From Thermodesulfobacteriota bacterium (GTDB lineage Bacteria > Desulfobacterota > RBG-13-43-22), in contig JALOOY010000032.1 of assembly GCA_025454185.1 (NCBI GenBank), positions 1 through 9,097 of the forward strand: DNA of 9,097 nucleotides, given 5' to 3'. A program made the translations under genes and the position numbers. The notes beneath the pieces were generated by a model. It had not been told where the DNA came from. It did no database searches and was given only the letters and a program-made list of their open reading frames with translations. Shown piece after piece: positions 1 to 6,492 of this stretch. Position 1 is the first letter of the stretch, and the number at the start of each line of letters is the position of its first letter.

Positions 1-684
1 GACCGCGCCTCCGCGGCGGAAGAAACAGCGGCTTCCGCCGAAAGGGAACTGGCCTATCCGGAATTGGCGGCCCTGCTGGAGAGCCACCTCACCAAAAACC
101 TGCCGGACCAGGGGCTGAAGGTGGAAATCCGGGATATTCGGGTGAACGAGCCTATCCGGGTTCCGGCCGGCCGGGTTTCCTGCAAGGTCTGGATTCCGGA
201 CCCTGTACGCCGGGGAGGCCTGGTGGGGGCCCAACTGGCCTTTTACAGCCAGGGGCGGGAAGTGCAGCGCTGCCAGGTGCAGGCCGTAGTGGATCTCTAT
301 CAAACGGTAGCGGTGGCCCGCCGTTATCTGAAAAGGCATGAAGAAATCCGGGAGGAAGACATCGATCTGGTGCCCCTGAACTTGAAATTCCTCCCGCCGG
401 ATGCGGTGGCCGACCCGCGGACCCTCGTGGGCAAACGGACCATGGTCACGGTCAAGGGGCAGGAACCCCTGCGCTCGGGGCTGGTCGAAGAGCCGCCCCT
501 GGTGAAAAAGGGGGACGTAGTGCAGGTGATCGTGGATAAAAACAACATCCGCATATCCTGCCTGGGAGAGATCAAAGAGACCGGCCGCCGCGGCGACCGG
601 GTCAAGCTGGTCAACCTGAGCAGCAAAAAAGAGCTGCTGGGCCGGGTCGTGGACGGCGGCACGGTCCGGGTGGACGGAAACTAA
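1..684 (+). CDS. flgA: Flagellar basal body P-ring formation chaperone FlgA, 5' end missing
   Basis: The reading frame is open from base 1, so the start and the signal peptide lie outside the window; 227 residues remain. FlgA is a periplasmic chaperone needed to assemble FlgI into the P-ring around the flagellar rod. The C-terminal half has the SAF-like ChapFlgA layout: a region with VVDLYQTVAVARRYLKRHE, then EEDIDLV, a DPRTLVGKR stretch, GQEPLRSGLVEEPPLVKKGD, and a final beta-rich part ending in GRVVDGGTVRVDGN. A TTG at 64 could be read as a start, but coding continues upstream of it in frame and the family needs an N-terminal export signal, so I treat the gene as truncated by the window. 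flgH follows after 11 bases, and FlgI, its presumed client, is two genes downstream. Assignment is by sequence pattern and context. Confidence 0.92.
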   Translation, partial: DRASAAEETAASAERELAYPELAALLESHLTKNLPDQGLKVEIRDIRVNEPIRVPAGRVSCKVWIPDPVRRGGLVGAQLAFYSQGREVQRCQVQAVVDLYQTVAVARRYLKRHEEIREEDIDLVPLNLKFLPPDAVADPRTLVGKRTMVTVKGQEPLRSGLVEEPPLVKKGDVVQVIVDKNNIRISCLGEIKETGRRGDRVKLVNLSSKKELLGRVVDGGTVRVDGN

Positions 685-695
685 GGGAGTAGCTT

Positions 696-1388
696 ATGCT
701 GTTTTTCCCATACCGCAGGGGGTGCCCCCTTTTACTGGCTTTGCTGCTGTTGTCCGGGGCCTGCATGCCCCTCACTTCGCACCGGCTGAACGCGCCGCCG
801 GTTGAGCCGGTACCGTCGGCCCTTTCCGCCCAGCCGGAGGAGGGGGGCATCTACGCCGTTTCCACGGCGGCCAATCTCTTTACCGATCTGAAGGCCGCGC
901 GGGTCAACGACATTGTGACCATCAATGTGGTGGAATCCACTTCGGCCACGGACAACGCCACCACCGGGCTGGACCGCCAGTCCGGCTTGAACGCCAGTTG
1001 GGCCGGGATTCTGGAGACCTTTCAGAACGCGGGCATGATCAAAGAATTGGCCAGCGCCAATACCGTCGATTTCGGCAACAAATTCGACGGCAAAGGGACC
1101 ACCACCCGCTCCTCCCGCATGACGGCCTTCATCACGGCCCGGGTGATCAAGGTGCAGTCCAACGGCAACCTGGTGATCCGCGGGGCGCGGGACGTGCGGG
1201 TGAACAACGAGAACCAGTATATCTACATCCAGGGAGAAGTCCGGCCGGTGGATATATCTTCCAACAACGTGGTCCTGTCCACCTATATCGCCGACGCGGT
1301 CATCGAGCTGAGCGGCTATGGCGTGGTGAGCGACAAACAGCATCCCGGTCTGGTGGCCCGGTTGCTGGATTGGATCTGGCCATTTTAG
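696..1388 (+). CDS. flgH: Flagellar L-ring lipoprotein FlgH
   Basis: FlgH forms the outer-membrane L-ring, the bushing through which the rod passes. The 230-residue protein starts with a lipoprotein signal: basic YRR, a leucine-rich core, then a lipobox LSGAC with the lipidated Cys at residue 23. Family hallmarks follow: a NLFTDLKAARVNDIVTINVVE stretch (around residues 61-81), NGNLVIRG in the middle, GEVRPVDISSNNVVLSTYIADA near the end, and the terminal WIWPF. The length is normal for the family. The ATG at 696 has a GGGAG ribosome site about 6 bases upstream inside the 11-base gap to flgA. Its TAG stop lies inside the left arm of the inverted repeat at 1381-1448, so the mRNA 3' end of this gene is expected to be strongly folded. 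Confidence 0.97.
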   Translation: MLFFPYRRGCPLLLALLLLSGACMPLTSHRLNAPPVEPVPSALSAQPEEGGIYAVSTAANLFTDLKAARVNDIVTINVVESTSATDNATTGLDRQSGLNASWAGILETFQNAGMIKELASANTVDFGNKFDGKGTTTRSSRMTAFITARVIKVQSNGNLVIRGARDVRVNNENQYIYIQGEVRPVDISSNNVVLSTYIADAVIELSGYGVVSDKQHPGLVARLLDWIWPF

Positions 1389-1448
1389 ATTCTGACCTCC
1401 CTTGTCCGTAGATTCGGCCTTTTCCAGCGGAGGCCAGAATCTAAAATG
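1381..1448. repeat. Long inverted repeat in the flgH-flgI spacer
   Basis: The arms CATTTTAGATTCTG (1381-1394) and CAGAATCTAAAATG (1435-1448) are perfect reverse complements. After one mismatch (A1395/C1434) the pairing continues with CCTCC (1396-1400) against GGAGG (1429-1433). This gives a 20-position stem with one mismatch and a 28-base loop. The left arm contains the flgH stop codon. There is no T-run after the stem that would make it an ordinary terminator. It may be a small mobile or dispersed repeat, or an mRNA structure that tunes expression between flgH and flgI. CCTCC could also pair with GGAGG in the flgI ribosome site (1498-1502), but only over 5 bases. Confidence 0.9.
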
Positions 1449-1514
1449 TCAGCAATTATCGGCAATAGGGCTGGAAAACAAATAGGGCGCAGCGACAGGA
1501 GGGACCGTGAAAAA

Positions 1515-2795
1515 ATGAAAAAAGGGCTGAACCGCAGACGTACATTTCTGCCAAATCCATTTTTCTCTATCCTTTGCATCCTCTGGTTAACCCTTTCCCT
1601 GGCGTCAACACTCTGGGGAGCCCGGTTGAAGGACATTGCCTCCTTCAAGGGGATGCGCAGCAATCAACTGGTGGGCTACGGTCTGGTGGTGGGATTGAAC
1701 GGGACCGGAGACAGTTCCAACAACGTCGATTTCGCCGTCCGTTCAACCCTGAACATGCTGGAGCGCATGGGGATTCACGTGGAACGGGAGCGCTTCGCCA
1801 ACATCAAATTAAAAAATGTGGCGGCGGTCATGGTCACGGCCAACCTGCCGCCCTTCGCCCGGATCGGCAACAAGATCGACGTGGCCATTTCTTCCATCGG
1901 CGACGCCAAGAGCCTCCAGGGCGGGACCCTGTTGATGACCCCCCTGAAGGGCGTGGACGACCAGGTCTATGCCCTGGGCCAGGGTCCCATCGCCGTGGGC
2001 GGATATACGGCCGGCGGCAATGCCGGCGGCGGGGTCACCAAAAACCATCCCACCGTAGGGACCATTTCCAAGGGGGCGATCATCGAGAAGGAGATAGCGG
2101 TCCGCCTGGAAAACAAGAAGGAATTGACTTTGGCCCTGTTTAATTCGGATTTTACCACGGCGGAAAAGGTCAAGAATGCCATCAACCGTTATTCCGGTGG
2201 GGCCGCGGCCCAGACCATCGATTCCGGCACCATCCGGGTAGCCGTTCCGGAGAAGTTCCAACCGAATCCAACGGACTGGATCGCGGCCATCGAACGGCTG
2301 GACGTGGTCCCGGACACGGTGGCCCGGGTAGTGTTGAACGAGCGGACCGGCACGGTAGTGCTGGGCGAAAACGTGCGGATCTCCACGGTGGCCGTGGCCC
2401 ACGGCAACCTCAGCATTCAGATCAAGGAAAATTACAATGTATCGCAGCCGCTGCCCTTTGCGCCGGGTGCCGCCCCCGGGTCCGCGGCCGGCAGCGCTGC
2501 CGTTGGTCCCGGGGCCGGGCCCCGGGAAGGGGCCGGGCGCCCGGGCGTCGGCGCCCGGGGCGGAACCGGGACAGGGCCGCTGGCCGTTCCCGGCGGGGCC
2601 ACCGTGGTCACGCCCGATACGGATGTGTCCGTCAGGGAAGAGGGCCAGAAGCTGATGGTCGTCCCCCAGGGGGTCAGCCTGGGAGAAGTCGTCCAGGCCC
2701 TGAACGCCATCGGCGTCACCCCGCGGGACCTGATTTCCATTCTCCAGACCATCAAGGCCTCCGGGGCCCTGCAGGCCGACCTGGAGATCATCTAA
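1515..2795 (+). CDS. flgI: Flagellar P-ring protein FlgI with a Gly/Pro/Ala-rich insert
   Basis: FlgI polymerises in the periplasm into the P-ring around the distal rod. I place the start at ATG 1515: it gives a typical Sec signal (MKKGLNRRR, hydrophobic core FFSILCILWLTLSLAS, cleavage near residue 36) and has AGGAGGG at 1497-1503. An in-frame ATG at 1446 would add 23 charged residues before the signal and sits inside the inverted repeat, so it is less likely. Mature sequence begins RLKDIASFKG and continues with NQLVGYGLVVGLNGTGDSS, the family signature; the C-terminus has LNAIGVTPRDLISILQTIKA and ends LEII. The protein is 426 residues against about 365 for E. coli FlgI. The excess is largely a low-complexity linker at about residues 316-361, between NVSQPLPF and TVVTPDTD. 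Confidence 0.96.
   Translation: MKKGLNRRRTFLPNPFFSILCILWLTLSLASTLWGARLKDIASFKGMRSNQLVGYGLVVGLNGTGDSSNNVDFAVRSTLNMLERMGIHVERERFANIKLKNVAAVMVTANLPPFARIGNKIDVAISSIGDAKSLQGGTLLMTPLKGVDDQVYALGQGPIAVGGYTAGGNAGGGVTKNHPTVGTISKGAIIEKEIAVRLENKKELTLALFNSDFTTAEKVKNAINRYSGGAAAQTIDSGTIRVAVPEKFQPNPTDWIAAIERLDVVPDTVARVVLNERTGTVVLGENVRISTVAVAHGNLSIQIKENYNVSQPLPFAPGAAPGSAAGSAAVGPGAGPREGAGRPGVGARGGTGTGPLAVPGGATVVTPDTDVSVREEGQKLMVVPQGVSLGEVVQALNAIGVTPRDLISILQTIKASGALQADLEII
2508..2559. repeat. GC-only palindrome and direct repeat inside flgI
   Basis: Bases 2508-2526 (CCCGGGGCCGGGCCCCGGG) are a 9-base perfect inverted repeat around one central base. Just after it, GGCGCCCGGG occurs twice (2536-2545 and 2550-2559), 14 bases apart. 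All of this lies in the DNA coding for the extra FlgI linker, which suggests the linker grew by local repeat expansion or slippage. Confidence 0.8.
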
Positions 2796-2815
2796 ACTTA
2801 AGGAAACGGGAAAAA

Positions 2816-3196
2816 ATGCCGATAAAACCTATGGCTTCAACGGTCGTGCAACTCCCGCCGGCAGCGGAGACGGGCCGGGGCGGAAAAAAGATGGACCCCA
2901 AAAAGCTCCGGCAGGCCGGCGAGGATTTTGAGGCCCTGTTTATCAATCAACTCCTGCAGACCATGCGCCGGACGATCTTCCCCGCCAAAATCATGGGGGA
3001 GGCCCCCGGAAAGGATATTTATCAATCCCTCTTCGACCGGGAATTGAGCAAAAAAATGGCCCACCAGGGCGGACTGGGCCTCGGCAAGGTGCTGGTGCAA
3101 AAGGTCCTGGAAAAAGAGAAGGGGCGCGCGGGTCAGGAAACGGGCGCCTCCCCGCCGGTCCTTCCGGTCCGAACGGGTGGGGGGAGCAGACTATGA
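2816..3196 (+). CDS. flgJ: Rod-binding protein FlgJ, single-domain form
   Basis: This 126-residue protein matches the N-terminal rod-binding domain of FlgJ, which caps and supports assembly of the flagellar rod. The recognisable core is about residues 27-102: KLRQAGEDFEALFINQLLQTMRR, then FDRELSKKMAHQGGLGLGKVL. The peptidoglycan-hydrolase domain that E. coli FlgJ has at its C-terminus is absent, as in many Desulfobacterota and other bacteria; a separate lytic enzyme elsewhere would be needed to open the wall. The first 26 and last ~20 residues look disordered. Start at ATG 2816 follows AAGGA and ACGGG; an internal ATG at 2891 is an alternative. The TGA stop overlaps the flgN ATG by 4 bases (ATGA), implying translational coupling. 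Confidence 0.9.
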   Translation: MPIKPMASTVVQLPPAAETGRGGKKMDPKKLRQAGEDFEALFINQLLQTMRRTIFPAKIMGEAPGKDIYQSLFDRELSKKMAHQGGLGLGKVLVQKVLEKEKGRAGQETGASPPVLPVRTGGGSRL

Positions 3197-3669
3197 ACGG
3201 GAAAAATCACGATGGCCGGTTTCTGGTGGAGATGCTCTGGGCCGAAAAAAGCGGGTGCGAACGATTGATCGATCTGCTGGAACAGGAATGGACCTGTCTG
3301 AAGAGGCGCGATGTGACCGGCCTCATCGGCCTAACCCGGAAGAAGGAAAGCCGGGTCCTGGAAGTAAAGGAGATCCGCGAAAAGATCCGGGCCTGGCTTA
3401 AGGCCGCGGGTGGGGAAGGGAACTCCCCGGCCGGGTCGGTTAAGGCCGCCCCACAGGCACTGGAACTCCAGCGGGATCTGGACCGGCTGAAAAGGGAAAT
3501 TTTTTCCCTGAACGACCGCAACAAACGCTACATCGAAGAAACCTTGCGCCTGGTGGAGCATTTTTTTTCATTGCTGGCCCTGCCGGAGGAAAAACCCCCG
3601 GTCTATATGCGTTACGAGAACGGTCGGGCCGCACCCGGGGCCCGGTCCCTGATCAGCAGGAGGCTCTAA
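3193..3669 (+). CDS. flgN: FlgN-like flagellar export chaperone
   Basis: FlgN is a cytoplasmic chaperone that binds the C-termini of the hook-filament junction proteins FlgK and FlgL and delivers them to the flagellar export gate. The 158-residue product is mostly charged helix: LLEQEWTCLKRRDVTGLIGLT, then a KKE/KEIREKIRAWL segment, a Gly/Pro/Ala hinge near residues 72-85, and a long helix with ELQRDLDRLKREIFSLNDRNKRYI. The tail RSLISRRL resembles other FlgN-type proteins. Sequence identity in this family is low, so the call rests on size, helix pattern and position directly before flgK and flgL. It overlaps flgJ by 4 bases, and the flgK ribosome site AGGAGG (3658-3663) lies inside its last codons. 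Unlike in enterobacteria, flgM is not next to it but on the opposite strand at 7100-7408. Confidence 0.85.
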   Translation: MNGKNHDGRFLVEMLWAEKSGCERLIDLLEQEWTCLKRRDVTGLIGLTRKKESRVLEVKEIREKIRAWLKAAGGEGNSPAGSVKAAPQALELQRDLDRLKREIFSLNDRNKRYIEETLRLVEHFFSLLALPEEKPPVYMRYENGRAAPGARSLISRRL

Positions 3670-3673
3670 GCCC

Positions 3674-5137
3674 ATGTCCGGCATATCCTTTGTCCTCAAC
3701 ATCGCCCGGGGCGCCCTTTATGCGCAGCAGCAGGGCATTGCCGTCACTTCCCATAACATCGCCAACGTCGGCACGGCCGGCTATACCCGGCAGAGCCTGA
3801 ATTTTGAAAATTTGGGTCTGGAAAGCAACGCCTCCCGCCTGCAACTGGGCCTGGGGGTGGTGGCCGATTCGGTTTTCCAATACTATGACCGCTTCGTCAC
3901 CCAGAACATCCAGCAGAAAACCAGCGAGCAACTGGAAACCCAGACCGAACTGGCCAACCTGCAGAAAATGCAGGGTCTGTTCAACGACGGGGCCGGCACC
4001 GGTCTGGGCCAGCCTCTGGCCGAGTTCTGGAATGCCTGGCAGGACGTGGCCGACAACCCTTCCGGGATCCCCGAACGGACGGCGCTGCTGCACAAAGGCG
4101 CGGCCCTGGCCGAACGGTTCCAGACCATCCATACGGAATTGACCCGCATCCGGGCCGAGATGAACAACAACCTGGGTGCGGCCGTCCGGGAACTCAACCG
4201 GCTTTCCGGGCAGGTGGCCGAACTCAACGTCCAGATCGTGGCCAGTGAAGCGGCCGGGACCACGGCCAATGACCTGCGGGACCGGCGCAACGTGGCGCTG
4301 GAAAAAATTTCCGGTCTCATCGGCAACGTGCGCCTGGACAACGCCGACGGCTCGGTAACGGTCATGACCACCAACGGTCTGCTGCTGGCCGACCGGGCCC
4401 AGTCCTGGCCACTGGTGCAGGAAGGGACGGCCATCCGCTGGGATGAACTGCCGGCCGACATCAGCCGTGATCTCAGCGGGGGAAAGATCGGCGGCTACCT
4501 GGACCTGCGGGATGAGATCATCCCGGAATACATGGCCAACCTGGACGAATTGGCCGGGACCCTTATCCAGCAGGTCAACAGCTTCCATACGGCCGGGTAC
4601 ACGCTGTCCGGAGAAAACGGCAAATATTTTTTCGATGTAACGGTATTCGATCCGTTGAATTACAGCGGCGCGGCGGGGTACATCCGGCTCAGTGCCGATG
4701 TCCAAGACACCCCCGGTAACGTGGCCGCGGCCCAGGCGGTCGCCGATCCCGGGCCGCCCGTGGTTCCGCTGCCGGGCGACAACCGCAATGTCCTGGCCCT
4801 GCTGAACCTCCAGACCGATACCACCCTGGTGATCCGCAAGTGGGCGTATGAAAACCGGCAGGCGGTTGTCCCGGCCGGCATGCTGACCACTTCCCTGGAT
4901 GACTATTACCGCAGCCTGGTGGGAGATGTGGGCACCCGGACCGCCGGGAAGCAGCAGGATGAAGATTTTAACCAAACGGTAATGGGCAACCTGCAGGAAC
5001 TCCGGGATTCCATTTCCGGGGTCAACCTGGACGAGGAACTGACCGAATTGATCCAGTTGCAGAGCGCCTACAAGGCGGCTGCCAAACTGGTGACTTCGGC
5101 CGACGAGCTGCTGCAAACCCTGTTACAGATGACCTGA
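3674..5137 (+). CDS. flgK: Flagellar hook-associated protein 1 FlgK
   Basis: FlgK is the first of two junction proteins linking hook to filament and is exported through the flagellar type III system. The N-terminus shows the axial-protein signature: FVLNIARGALYAQQQGIAV, then SHNIANVGTAGYTRQSL. The conserved C-terminal helix is GVNLDEELTELIQLQSAYKA followed by AKLVTSADELLQTLLQM, so both halves of the D0 coiled coil are intact. At 487 residues it is somewhat shorter than the 547-residue E. coli protein; the shortfall should fall in the variable surface domains. Start ATG 3674 has a full AGGAGG ribosome site 10 bases upstream; the gap to flgN is only 4 bases. flgL follows after 8 bases. A long open frame exists on the opposite strand across this gene; I treat it as a by-product of GC-rich codon use. 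Confidence 0.97.
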   Translation: MSGISFVLNIARGALYAQQQGIAVTSHNIANVGTAGYTRQSLNFENLGLESNASRLQLGLGVVADSVFQYYDRFVTQNIQQKTSEQLETQTELANLQKMQGLFNDGAGTGLGQPLAEFWNAWQDVADNPSGIPERTALLHKGAALAERFQTIHTELTRIRAEMNNNLGAAVRELNRLSGQVAELNVQIVASEAAGTTANDLRDRRNVALEKISGLIGNVRLDNADGSVTVMTTNGLLLADRAQSWPLVQEGTAIRWDELPADISRDLSGGKIGGYLDLRDEIIPEYMANLDELAGTLIQQVNSFHTAGYTLSGENGKYFFDVTVFDPLNYSGAAGYIRLSADVQDTPGNVAAAQAVADPGPPVVPLPGDNRNVLALLNLQTDTTLVIRKWAYENRQAVVPAGMLTTSLDDYYRSLVGDVGTRTAGKQQDEDFNQTVMGNLQELRDSISGVNLDEELTELIQLQSAYKAAAKLVTSADELLQTLLQMT

Positions 5138-5145
5138 GAGGAACC

Positions 5146-6036
5146 ATGCGTATTGCCACCGAAGCCATTTTTACGGACATGAAGGACCGGATCCAGGTCC
5201 TGGCCTCCGGATTGAAAACGGTCCAGGAACGTCTGGCCTCCCAGAGAAAGATCAACCGCCCTTCGGATGACCCGGTGGGCGCCGTGGGGGCCCTCGGTTA
5301 CCGCACCCTGCTGAACCGCCTGGAGCAGTACGGCCGGAACCTGAATACCGCTCAGACCTGGATGCAGACCAGTGAAACCGCCCTGTCCAACACGGTGGAT
5401 GTGGTGACGCGGGCCCGGGAGCTGACCGTCCAGATGGCCAACGGCGGCCAGAATGCCCAGACCCGGGCCAGTACGGCCGTCGAAGTGGGGCACCTGCTGG
5501 ACGAGGCCATTGCCCTGGCCAATGCCCAGGTGAGCGGCCGCCATGTCTTCGGCGGTTACCGGACCGAAGCCGCGCCTTTCGTCAAGGTGAACAACGGGAC
5601 TATCGATACGGCCCGCTACGACGGCGACGGAAACGATTTTCAGGTGGCCATCGGCCAAAACGAAACCCTGACGGCCGGCCGGAACGGCCAGACCGTGTTC
5701 ATGGCTGCCGGGCTTTTCGATACGCTGGGGACCCTGAAAAGGGCCCTGGAGAACAATGATCTGGCCGGCATTCAGCAGTCGCTGACCGGTCTGGAACAGG
5801 CCTTCGACTACCTCAACAACCAGACGGCCGACATCGGGGCCCGGGCCAACCGGCTGGAAATGCGCCAGGGCATCCTGGATTCCCTGACCGTGGATTTCAC
5901 GGAGCAGCTCTCCCGGGTGGAGGACGCTGATGTGGCCGAATTGTCCATCGAGTTGAACCAGGTCCAACTGGCCTATCAGGCGGTTTTGCTGTCCACGGCC
6001 CGCATAGGGGATTTGAGCCTGACCAATTATCTATAA
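5146..6036 (+). CDS. flgL: Flagellar hook-associated protein 3 FlgL
   Basis: FlgL is the second hook-filament junction protein and is related to flagellin. The 296-residue product has the flagellin-type N-terminus: MRIATEAIFTDMKDRIQ, then QRKINRPSDDPVGAVGALGY, and a long helix with SETALSNTVDVVTRARELTV. The middle has the SGRHVFGGYRT motif typical of FlgL. The C-terminus (VADVAELSIELNQVQLAYQA-like helix ending SLTNYL) gives the matching half of the coiled-coil core. Start ATG 5146 has GAGAGGA upstream in the 8-base gap after flgK. The next gene, csrA, begins 35 bases after the stop, with no terminator between them, so the structural genes and the regulator are probably cotranscribed. Confidence 0.96.
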   Translation: MRIATEAIFTDMKDRIQVLASGLKTVQERLASQRKINRPSDDPVGAVGALGYRTLLNRLEQYGRNLNTAQTWMQTSETALSNTVDVVTRARELTVQMANGGQNAQTRASTAVEVGHLLDEAIALANAQVSGRHVFGGYRTEAAPFVKVNNGTIDTARYDGDGNDFQVAIGQNETLTAGRNGQTVFMAAGLFDTLGTLKRALENNDLAGIQQSLTGLEQAFDYLNNQTADIGARANRLEMRQGILDSLTVDFTEQLSRVEDADVAELSIELNQVQLAYQAVLLSTARIGDLSLTNYL

Positions 6037-6071
6037 CGTTTAAGCCATCATTTTTGCCAGGGAGGGTGAAA

Positions 6072-6296
6072 ATGCTCATTTTAACCAGAAAGATCGGGGA
6101 GCAGGTTGCCATCGGCGATCAAATCAAAATTTTTATCGTCGATGTGAAGGGTAAACAGGTTCGGTTGGGGATCGAGGCGCCCCAGGAGACCCCGGTATAT
6201 CGCCATGAAATCTACCGGAAAATCCACGAGGAGAATCGGGCCGCGGCCCGGATCGAGGTGGGGGCCTTCGATGACCTGACGGATCGACTGGGGTAA
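6072..6296 (+). CDS. csrA: Translational regulator CsrA
   Basis: CsrA is a small dimeric RNA-binding protein that binds GGA motifs in mRNA leaders, usually blocking translation; in bacteria with FliW it controls flagellin synthesis. This 74-residue protein begins MLILTRKIGEQVAIGD, as the family does. The two arginines known to contact RNA in E. coli CsrA are present: Arg6 (LTRK) and Arg44 (VYRHEIY). It is about 13 residues longer than E. coli CsrA (61), with a C-terminal tail ARIEVGAFDDLTDRLG; such tails are common where FliW is present. Asn55 is at the position reported as needed for FliW binding in Bacillus. I chose ATG 6072, preceded by AGGGAGG; a TTG at 6054 would add six residues before the invariant N-terminus and is unlikely. 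fliW follows, but after an unusual 196-base spacer. Confidence 0.97.
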   Translation: MLILTRKIGEQVAIGDQIKIFIVDVKGKQVRLGIEAPQETPVYRHEIYRKIHEENRAAARIEVGAFDDLTDRLG

Positions 6297-6407
6297 TACG
6301 AAAATACCGTTCGGTGTTGGGTGTTCGGCGTTCGGCGAAGGAGCTGCATACAGAATTCTCATGCTGGGGGGTGCTCGACCTGAGCAGGGACGTTCAATAC
6401 GAAAATA
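6295..6407. repeat. 12-base direct repeat flanking an 89-base segment between csrA and fliW
   Basis: AATACGAAAATA occurs at 6295-6306 (overlapping the csrA stop codon) and again exactly at 6396-6407. The 89 bases between include the GTTCGG-type heptad run at 6309-6336. A duplicated 12-mer around a foreign-looking segment could be a target-site duplication from insertion of a small element, or a slipped duplication. No terminal inverted repeats are evident in the enclosed segment. Confidence 0.75.
6309..6336. repeat. Four tandem 7-base units (GTTCGGY type)
   Basis: The units are GTTCGGT (6309), GTTGGGT (6316), GTTCGGC (6323) and GTTCGGC (6330). Short GTTCGG/GTTGGG tandem runs of this kind are, from memory, a familiar sight in intergenic DNA of Desulfobacterota genomes. 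It is non-coding here and lies directly after csrA. Confidence 0.85.
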
Positions 6408-6430
6408 GATCGGATAGTAAAGTGGTAGCG

Positions 6431-6446
6431 CAGCCGCCTCCGGCTG
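6431..6446. repeat. Small perfect hairpin upstream of fliW
   Basis: CAGCCG (6431-6436), loop CCTC, CGGCTG (6441-6446). No T-run follows, so it is not a convincing terminator. It lies about 45 bases before the fliW ATG and may be part of the same repeat-like spacer as the heptads. Confidence 0.6.
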
Positions 6447-6492
6447 GGCCTCGAACAGATAAAAAGAAATTTTCGAGTGGAATGGACCAACT

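Noticed and set aside
1446..1514. Longer flgI from ATG 1446
   Set aside because: It would place 23 charged residues before the export signal and start within the inverted repeat; ATG 1515 has a strong ribosome site.
3653..5116. Very long open frame on the minus strand opposite flgK
   Set aside because: It is the antisense of a clear flgK with intact conserved ends; long antisense frames are expected from GC-rich third positions. Its translation is low in recognisable motifs and has no ribosome site context.
5068..5967. Long minus-strand open frame opposite flgL
   Set aside because: Same reason: it mirrors the flgL codons and straddles the flgK-flgL junction.
6054..6071. Longer csrA from TTG 6054
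   Set aside because: The family starts at MLILTR; ATG 6072 has AGGGAGG at good distance, which would be inside the longer coding version.
6309..6336. CRISPR-like repeats
   Set aside because: The units are 7 bases with no spacers; there are no CRISPR arrays or cas genes in the window.
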